The notes beneath the pieces were generated by a model, which was given only the letters and a program-made list of their open reading frames with translations, was not told the DNA's origin and did no database searches. DNA of 35,178 nt. It comes from Chitinophagaceae bacterium. Its GTDB lineage: Bacteria > Bacteroidota > Bacteroidia > Chitinophagales > Chitinophagaceae. Both the position numbers and the translations under genes were made by a program. The DNA lies in assembly GCA_013696395.1 (NCBI GenBank), contig JACCYQ010000206.1, positions 1-35,178 of the forward strand, written 5' to 3'. Shown here piece after piece: positions 29,716-35,178 of the stretch. Position 1 is the stretch's first letter. Each line of letters begins with the position of its first letter.

Positions 29716-30254
29716 AATTTTTACCAACCATATTGAATGGCAGTTTTACTATTCAACTTGATCCGGTAAAAGATGAAAGGGGCTGGTTTGCACGCTATTT
29801 TTGTAAGAAAGAATTTTCATCCATAGGGCATGAAAAAGAATGGGTTCAAATGAATCATTCCTTTACCCTAAAAAAGGGTACTATCCGGGGAATGCATTTT
29901 CAAAAATCTCCTTTTAGTGAAATCAAATTAGTGAGGTGTATTCATGGTTCTGTATTTGATGTCATTGTGGACCTGCGTAAGGATTCACCCACTTTTTTAC
30001 AATGGTATGGTGCGGAACTTTCTGCAGAAAATAAATTGATGATGTATATACCAGAAGGTTTTGCACATGGCTTTCAGACTTTGGAAGATAGCTGCGGATT
30101 ACTTTATATGCACACAGCATATTATTCACCAGAAGCTGAAAATGGATTAAAGTATAATGATCCGCAGATTAATATTTCCTGGCCGATGGAAGTAACAGAA
30201 ATTTCATTTAGGGACGATAATCATAATTTACTGGAAAAAATCAATGGTTTATAA
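29712..30254 (+). CDS. RmlC-family sugar 3(,5)-epimerase
   Basis: Cupin-fold epimerase of the dTDP-4-dehydrorhamnose 3,5-epimerase (RmlC) family, 180 residues. Family features are WFARYFCKKEF, the catalytic His in TIRGMHFQ, VFDVIVDLRKDSPTF, IPEGFAHGFQTLED and YYSPEAENGLKYNDP. As the operon makes CDP-4-keto-6-deoxyglucose and no RmlA, RmlB or RmlD is present, it most likely acts on a CDP-linked 4-keto sugar rather than on the rhamnose precursor. It may epimerise C3 only, C5 only or both; this cannot be decided here. The start ATG overlaps the dehydratase stop (ATGA), and the methyltransferase begins 2 nt after its stop, so the step probably precedes or accompanies C-methylation. Confidence 0.9.
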   Translation: MKFLPTILNGSFTIQLDPVKDERGWFARYFCKKEFSSIGHEKEWVQMNHSFTLKKGTIRGMHFQKSPFSEIKLVRCIHGSVFDVIVDLRKDSPTFLQWYGAELSAENKLMMYIPEGFAHGFQTLEDSCGLLYMHTAYYSPEAENGLKYNDPQINISWPMEVTEISFRDDNHNLLEKINGL

Positions 30255-30256
30255 TT

Positions 30257-31483
30257 ATGCAGTGTAGATTTTGTAAAACAGAATTAAAAAATGTTTTTAT
30301 TGACCTGGTAAATTCACCAGCATCTAATTCATTTTTGTCTCTAAATGAATTAGACGAACCCGAAGTTTATTTTCCATTGAAAGTATATACTTGCCACCAA
30401 TGTTTTTTGGTACAGGTAGATGAATACAAAAAATCGGATGCGATTTTTAATAATCAGTATGTCTACTTCTCATCTTATTCTACTTCCTGGCTAAAACATG
30501 CTGAAGATTATACCCATTTAATGATTGAGAGATTTGGCTTAAATAAAAATTCAAAAGTCATTGAAATTGCATCTAATGATGGTTACCTATTACAATTTTT
30601 TAATAAAAGTAATATCCCGGTTTTAGGAATTGAACCAACCTCAAACACAGCTGAAGTGGCTATTGTTAAAGGAATAGAAACTGTGATTGATTTTTTTGGA
30701 ACTCGTTTAGCAACTGAATTGAATGATAAAAATATTAAAGCCGATCTTTTACTTGGCAATAATGTTTTAGCACATGTACCGGATATACTGGATTTTGTAA
30801 AGGGTATGAAGGTGATTCTGAAAGACGATGGTGCCATAACTATGGAATTTCCTCACCTGGTGCAACTGGTAATAAACAACCAGTTCGATACTATTTACCA
30901 TGAACACTTTTCCTATCTGTCATTGTATACAGTAAAACAGATTTTTGAATCTCAAGGACTTGAAATTTTTGATGTTCAGGAATTAAAAACACATGGCGGC
31001 TCATTACGAATTTATGTGAAACATATGCATTATTCCGGTCATAAAATTTCTGAAAATGTAAAGGCATTACTTGAAAAGGAAATTAAAGATGGAATCAATA
31101 ACCTGGATTACTATTTGCATTTTACCAAACAGGCTATGAAAGTAAAGTTGGATTTACTTTCATTTTTAATCAATCAAAAAAAAGAAGGTAATAAAGTAGC
31201 AGCATATGGAGCAGCTGCAAAAGGAAATACCCTGCTTAATTATTGCGGTGTGCGAAATGATCTGATTGATTTTGTAGTTGATGCCAATCCTCATAAGCAA
31301 GGTAAATATCTGCCGGGTAGCCACATACCCGTAAAGGATGAAAACTATTTGAAAAGTGAAAAACCAGATTTTGTAATCATTCTTCCTTGGAATCTGAAAG
31401 AAGAAATAACAGCACAACTATCCTATATAAAAGAATGGAAAGCAACATTTGTAATTCCTATTCCTGAATTACAATTCGTTTAG
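30257..31483 (+). CDS. SAM-dependent sugar C-methyltransferase (TylC3/NovU type)
   Basis: Class I methyltransferase of the group that adds a methyl branch to carbon 3 or 5 of NDP-4-keto-6-deoxysugars; 408 residues. The N-terminal zinc site has Cys3/Cys6 (CRFC) and Cys46/Cys49 (CHQC). The SAM-binding motif is KVIEIASNDGYLLQFF followed by GIEPTSNTA. The family-specific catalytic region is FDTIYHEHFSYLSLYTV and THGGSLRIYV, and the C-terminal Rossmann-like domain starts with VAAYGAAAKGNTLLNYCG. All parts of the family architecture are intact. Between the CDP-sugar epimerase and a reductase, it points to a CDP-linked C-methyl-branched deoxysugar. The carbon that is methylated is inferred from the family and not from this sequence. 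Confidence 0.92.
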   Translation: MQCRFCKTELKNVFIDLVNSPASNSFLSLNELDEPEVYFPLKVYTCHQCFLVQVDEYKKSDAIFNNQYVYFSSYSTSWLKHAEDYTHLMIERFGLNKNSKVIEIASNDGYLLQFFNKSNIPVLGIEPTSNTAEVAIVKGIETVIDFFGTRLATELNDKNIKADLLLGNNVLAHVPDILDFVKGMKVILKDDGAITMEFPHLVQLVINNQFDTIYHEHFSYLSLYTVKQIFESQGLEIFDVQELKTHGGSLRIYVKHMHYSGHKISENVKALLEKEIKDGINNLDYYLHFTKQAMKVKLDLLSFLINQKKEGNKVAAYGAAAKGNTLLNYCGVRNDLIDFVVDANPHKQGKYLPGSHIPVKDENYLKSEKPDFVIILPWNLKEEITAQLSYIKEWKATFVIPIPELQFV

Positions 31484-31487
31484 CATC

Positions 31488-32351
31488 ATGAAAAAGATTC
31501 TGATTACAGGTGCTTCGGGTTTTATAGGTCATCATGTCATTAAGTACTTGATTGCACACTATAAACACGAATTTTCCATCATCACCACATCTTCAAATAA
31601 AGAAAAGGTAAAAGATGCAGAATGGTTTAAACTGGTTGATTATATACCTTTCGATCTTTCTAAAATTAATTCGTCCGAAAATTATTTTAAATATTTCAAT
31701 AAGCCGGATATATTAATTCATCTTGCCTGGGAAGGTTTACCAAACTATAAATCATTATTTCATTTTGAAGAAAACCTTCCTCGTCATTATACATTTATTA
31801 AAAACCTCGTTCAGCATGGTCTTTCAGACATTACTATAACAGGTACTTGTTTTGAATATGGAATGCAGAAAGGTTGTTTAATAGAGTCATTACCTTCTCA
31901 GCCTGCAAATCCCTATGCTTTGGCAAAAGATGCACTGTACAAGTTCTTAGATGAACTTAAAAAACAGCATCCATTTGCTTTCAAATGGATTAGGTTGTTT
32001 TATATGTATGGTGAAGGACAAAATCCAAACTCCTTATTTTCGCAGTTGGATAAAGCACTTGAAAAAGGAGATGGTATTTTTAATATGTCAGGCGGTGAAC
32101 AAATTAGAGATTACCTGCCTGTAGAAAAAGTAGCAGAACACATTGTTAAAATAACCATCCAGCAGCAGGTTCAGGGCATTATAAATTCCGGGAGTGGATG
32201 TCCTGTTACTATAAAGAAGATGATTGAAGATTACCTCTCCAAAAAAAATAAATCCATAAAGTTGAATACAGGGTTTTATCCTTATAATGATTTTGAACCG
32301 ATGAACTTTTGGGCTGATATAACTAAGCTTAATACAATTTTAAATAAATAA
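31488..32351 (+). CDS. NAD(P)-dependent sugar epimerase/reductase (extended SDR)
   Basis: Extended short-chain dehydrogenase of 287 residues, probably the 4-ketoreductase that finishes the CDP-sugar. The nucleotide-binding motif GASGFIGHHV is at 8-17; the catalytic Tyr143 and Lys147 are in PYALAKDAL; TGTCFEYGMQKG and the segments FKWIRLFYMYGEGQ and MSGGEQIRDYLPVEKVAEHI are typical for nucleotide-sugar reductases in O-antigen clusters, including RfbJ-like CDP-sugar reductases. The substrate is inferred from context: the keto sugar left after epimerisation and C-methylation. An epimerase role cannot be excluded. The gap to the previous gene is 4 nt and to the next 6 nt. Confidence 0.88.
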   Translation: MKKILITGASGFIGHHVIKYLIAHYKHEFSIITTSSNKEKVKDAEWFKLVDYIPFDLSKINSSENYFKYFNKPDILIHLAWEGLPNYKSLFHFEENLPRHYTFIKNLVQHGLSDITITGTCFEYGMQKGCLIESLPSQPANPYALAKDALYKFLDELKKQHPFAFKWIRLFYMYGEGQNPNSLFSQLDKALEKGDGIFNMSGGEQIRDYLPVEKVAEHIVKITIQQQVQGIINSGSGCPVTIKKMIEDYLSKKNKSIKLNTGFYPYNDFEPMNFWADITKLNTILNK

Positions 32352-32357
32352 AAAATA

Positions 32358-33095
32358 ATGAGTAATCCAATCCAGGCATTTGTTGAAGAAAGAGCGCAAA
32401 GAGTTAGCAATAATAAAAAGAACGAATCATTACAGGAAGCAGCGGTTGCATTCAATGTTGAATCAAACCGTGTACAATATTCTTATAATTTTTCCTGGAT
32501 GGGTAGACCTATTATTCAATATCCGCAGGATATGATTGCCATGCAGGAAATCATCTGGGAAATAAAGCCAGATTACATTATTGAAACCGGTATTGCACAT
32601 GGCGGCTCATTGATTTATTATGCTTCATTACTTGAATTGATAGGGCATGGAGAAGTTATAGGTATTGATATAGATATTAGGGAGCATAATCGAAAGGAGA
32701 TTGAAGCTCACCCAATGATGAAAAGAATAAAAATGCTACAGGGCTCCTCTGTAGATGAAACAAAAGTTGAAGAAATAAAAAAACTGGTAGGTGATAATAA
32801 AAAGATCATTGTGTGCCTGGATTCTAATCATACACATGATCATGTGATGAAGGAATTGGAATTATATGGTCCCTTTGTAAGTCTGGGGTCTTATATTGTA
32901 GTATTTGATACAATTGTTGAAGCTTTGCCAGAGGGATATTTTTCCCAAAAACGCCCTTGGGGAATTTCTAATAATCCCATGACGGCTGTTCAACAATTTT
33001 TGAAAATGAATGACAATTTTATTGTGGATGAACAAATTGATAACAAACTTTTGATTAGTGTAGCACCAGAGGGATATCTAAAAAGAATAAAATAA
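32358..33095 (+). CDS. CmcI/RmnT-family methyltransferase (cephalosporin hydroxylase family)
   Basis: SAM-dependent methyltransferase family containing CmcI and rhamnosyl O-methyltransferases; 245 residues. The SAM-binding region is YIIETGIAHGGSLIYYAS (74-91), then VIGIDIDIREHN (101-112) and the metal/substrate segment VCLDSNHTHDHVMKEL. The family name 'cephalosporin hydroxylase' is historical; members in polysaccharide clusters are expected to O-methylate sugars. Here it follows the CDP-sugar genes and precedes two glycosyltransferases, so O-methylation of a glycan residue is the most likely role (inference). The N-terminal 45 residues (NFSWMGRPIIQYPQDMIAMQ included) match the usual domain start. 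Length is normal. Confidence 0.88.
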   Translation: MSNPIQAFVEERAQRVSNNKKNESLQEAAVAFNVESNRVQYSYNFSWMGRPIIQYPQDMIAMQEIIWEIKPDYIIETGIAHGGSLIYYASLLELIGHGEVIGIDIDIREHNRKEIEAHPMMKRIKMLQGSSVDETKVEEIKKLVGDNKKIIVCLDSNHTHDHVMKELELYGPFVSLGSYIVVFDTIVEALPEGYFSQKRPWGISNNPMTAVQQFLKMNDNFIVDEQIDNKLLISVAPEGYLKRIK

Positions 33096-33098
33096 TTC

Positions 33099-34133
33099 AT
33101 GATGGATCACAGTAGCCCATATGTAAGTTTTTGCTTTACTACTTATAAGAGAAAAGATTATTTAAAGAGTACATTAGAAAGTGTAAGGGCTCAAACATTT
33201 TCCAATTTCGAAGCGATTATATCTGATAATGATCCTGAACAGTCAGGTAGATCTGTTGTTGAAGGAATGAATGATAGCAGGTTTAAATACTTTGCGAATG
33301 AGGAAAACCTGGGCATGAAAAAAAGCTTTAATAGAAGCCTGGAGAAGTCCTGTGGACAATATATTGTTATGATTGCGGATGATGATCCAGTTTATCCTGA
33401 TATGCTGGAAACATTAATGCGCCTAAAGGATCAACATCCTGAATTTGGAATGTTTTTGGGTGCCTGTAATTGGTTTTGTACACATCCTGAAATTGCAAAA
33501 CTTTACAAGCTTAAGGTTGGGACAAATTCTATGATGGCAGATAAAGAAATTGATACAGTAGAAACTTATTCGGCAAGTGATTTTTTAATTAACTTTTTCA
33601 ACTTTAATATTTTTCCAACTTACCTGTGGTCAACAGGTATGATTAAAAGGGATATTTTAATGGAGAAAGGGGGTGTGCCTGATTATAACACTGCATTTCT
33701 TGGTGATTATGCATATTTAAGTGTGCTGGCATCCCATTCAGGCTGTGCTGTTATAAACAGGGCGTTGGGACACCAAACAATTCATACTCAAAATTTTGGG
33801 AGAGCGCAGAATGAACAAATCAAAACTGCTGCTGTTAATTTTATTCAATACGTTTCTGCAAAAATAAATGGAGTGAAGGACTGGCCAAAAATTGAGAAGC
33901 ACATGCGCAAATTTGTGGCACTCTGGGTCGTATCTCATTTAAATTTTCTTCATAGATATTATAAGTTATACCCACCGGAAGAGCCGGTGAACCTTAATGC
34001 TATTGAAAAGGATATTTTTAAACAGGATTTTATGCAACCATTTCAATTAAAATTTCTGCTAAAAAAGCATACACCTTTATTGCATGATTTTATGGTTCTC
34101 CAAAATAAAAAGTTTAAAAAAGCGCTTAATTAA
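33099..34133 (+). CDS. family 2 glycosyltransferase
   Basis: GT-A fold glycosyltransferase of 344 residues. The N-terminal nucleotide-binding region is VSFCFTTYKRKDYLKSTLES followed by FEAIISDNDPE; the metal-binding DxD-like motif is in YIVMIADDDPVYPDML at about 86-101, and the acceptor region has FLGDYAYLSVLASHSG. Two ATG codons in tandem (33099 and 33102) are equally possible starts. There is no transmembrane segment, so it should act at the cytoplasmic face of the inner membrane on a lipid-linked intermediate. The nucleotide-sugar donor could be the CDP-sugar made by this operon or a common donor; sequence alone does not say. The next glycosyltransferase starts 3 nt after its stop. Confidence 0.9.
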   Translation: MMDHSSPYVSFCFTTYKRKDYLKSTLESVRAQTFSNFEAIISDNDPEQSGRSVVEGMNDSRFKYFANEENLGMKKSFNRSLEKSCGQYIVMIADDDPVYPDMLETLMRLKDQHPEFGMFLGACNWFCTHPEIAKLYKLKVGTNSMMADKEIDTVETYSASDFLINFFNFNIFPTYLWSTGMIKRDILMEKGGVPDYNTAFLGDYAYLSVLASHSGCAVINRALGHQTIHTQNFGRAQNEQIKTAAVNFIQYVSAKINGVKDWPKIEKHMRKFVALWVVSHLNFLHRYYKLYPPEEPVNLNAIEKDIFKQDFMQPFQLKFLLKKHTPLLHDFMVLQNKKFKKALN

Positions 34134-34136
34134 ATC

Positions 34137-35141
34137 ATGGCCCAATACAATATCATATTACCTGTACGTAATGGTGGAAACTATTTTAAAGATTGTGTAA
34201 ATAGTATACTTCAGCAATCTTTACCTGATTTTCGATTAAAAGTTATGGATAATTGTAGTTCAGATGGTTCTTTAGAATGGATTAAATCTGTTAATGATGA
34301 TCGTATTGAAATATATCCGGCTTCAACACCACTTGGTATTGAAGAAAATTGGGGCAGAATAACTTCCATTCCTAAAGATGAATTTATTACACTGATTGGT
34401 CATGATGATATTTTACATAGTAACTATCTTTCTGTTATGGACAATTTGATTAACAAATATCCTGAGGCTGGTTTATATCAAACGCACTTCAGATATATTG
34501 ATGCTAGAGGAGCTGAAATTAGACAGTGCAAGCCAATGGATGAAATTCAAAGAGCCCCGGAATTTTTATCTTTCTTTTTGATGAATATGATTGATGTGAT
34601 GGGTACAGGATTTATGATGCGTGCAAAAGATTATGATGAAATTGGTGGAATACCTGCTTATCCTAATTTATTATTTGCAGATTTTGAACTATGGATAAAC
34701 CTGACCCAAAAAGGATTTAAAGCAACTGCAATTGAGGAATGTTTTTCTTATCGGTTGCATAGCAGTGCAACAACAAAATCGCCGGATGTAAAATTTCAAC
34801 AAGCATTCTCCAGGTTTATAAATTATTTACATACTCTGAATGAATCAGATCCTGGCATGCGGATAGCTATTGAAAGATATGCTTTACAGTTTATTGGGTT
34901 TTATGCTAAAGGATTGTCCCATAGGTTGCTTAGAACACCAAAAAATAAACGGGAAGGTTTGTCTGTTAATAGTTTTTTAAAGCAGTGTAAATCCTTTGCT
35001 GATACGCTGGTTCCAGGAAATGATTTTGATCCGGAAAAACAGCTTAGTGTCAGGCTGGCAAATCAAATAGATAGTAACGCTTTAACAAGAAGTCTTTTCC
35101 TTGTATTTAAAAAAATCAATCCTAAACCTGTTTATTCATAA
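34137..35141 (+). CDS. family 2 glycosyltransferase, second
   Basis: GT-A fold glycosyltransferase of 334 residues and the last complete gene of the operon. Landmarks are YNIILPVRNGGNYFKDCVNS, LKVMDNCSSDGSLEWI with the uridine/cytidine-binding aspartate, and the DxD-like motif in FITLIGHDDILHSNYLSVM. FADFELWINLTQKGFKATAI supplies the expected acceptor-side ED-like region. It is similar in plan to the preceding glycosyltransferase but differs enough that recent duplication is not evident. Donor and acceptor are unknown. The 37 nt after its stop contain an ATG at 35165 that could open the next gene, which leaves the window at once. Confidence 0.9.
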   Translation: MAQYNIILPVRNGGNYFKDCVNSILQQSLPDFRLKVMDNCSSDGSLEWIKSVNDDRIEIYPASTPLGIEENWGRITSIPKDEFITLIGHDDILHSNYLSVMDNLINKYPEAGLYQTHFRYIDARGAEIRQCKPMDEIQRAPEFLSFFLMNMIDVMGTGFMMRAKDYDEIGGIPAYPNLLFADFELWINLTQKGFKATAIEECFSYRLHSSATTKSPDVKFQQAFSRFINYLHTLNESDPGMRIAIERYALQFIGFYAKGLSHRLLRTPKNKREGLSVNSFLKQCKSFADTLVPGNDFDPEKQLSVRLANQIDSNALTRSLFLVFKKINPKPVYS

Positions 35142-35178
35142 ATAAATACAGTAACAAAACTGAAATGGATGTTTCCAT

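Noticed and set aside
35165-35178. ATG near the right edge that could begin the next polysaccharide gene
   Set aside because: Only four complete codons are visible, so no gene can be supported.

Overview
The window looks like chromosomal DNA of a member of Bacteroidota, most likely family Chitinophagaceae. This rests on low G+C, promoters with the Bacteroidota -7 box TAnnTTTG, weak or absent Shine-Dalgarno sequences, a type IX secretion (gliding-motility type) C-terminal domain, a futalosine-pathway menaquinone gene, a HYC_CC_PP-family protein and a 'putative porin' of the Chitinophagaceae type. No tRNA, rRNA, CRISPR array, insertion sequence or phage gene was recognised.

Layout. 68-2489: two predicted lipoproteins, an NlpC/P60 peptidase with SH3 domains and a GH53 galactanase. 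2490-2847: no intact gene, but a decayed CHRD-domain remnant. 2848-5880 (minus): a CDGSH iron-sulfur protein, then a kamA-like radical-SAM aminomutase with an aminotransferase 10 nt downstream of it. 6089-9014: purine nucleoside phosphorylase and an outer-membrane 'putative porin' whose true start is well upstream of its first ATG. 9081-15047: a metal/thiol locus (HYC_CC_PP protein, two HMA proteins, one with a 16-cysteine tail, a TlpA-type thioredoxin, an outer-membrane protein of unknown function, a DtxR/MntR-type repressor and a divergent TonB-dependent receptor). 15208-24662: mostly housekeeping genes (small lipoprotein, Tex, TsaD, a MacB/FtsX-type permease, release factor 3, a zinc-ribbon protein, PurB, MqnA). 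24814-27696: a 960-residue multidomain secreted protein. 27869-35141: an eight-gene, almost gapless surface-polysaccharide operon.

How genes work together. In the metal locus I infer that the divergent repressor senses Fe or Mn and controls the receptor, and perhaps the HMA/thioredoxin genes; a palindrome and repeated TTTGGATAT words lie between repressor and receptor. In the polysaccharide operon, RfbF and RfbG make CDP-4-keto-6-deoxyglucose. A 3(,5)-epimerase, a TylC3-type C-methyltransferase and a reductase could convert it to a CDP-linked C-methyl-branched deoxysugar, with a CmcI-type O-methyltransferase and two family-2 glycosyltransferases finishing the glycan.

Start-site theme. Several genes start at TTG, and two (the putative porin and TsaD) appear to start at ATT and ATC. 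Conversely, several TTG-initiated longer reading frames begin inside or just upstream of the promoter -7 box and are not real N-termini. Some genes, especially dtxR and the permease, have the -7 box only 4-5 nt before the ATG, which implies leaderless or nearly leaderless mRNAs.
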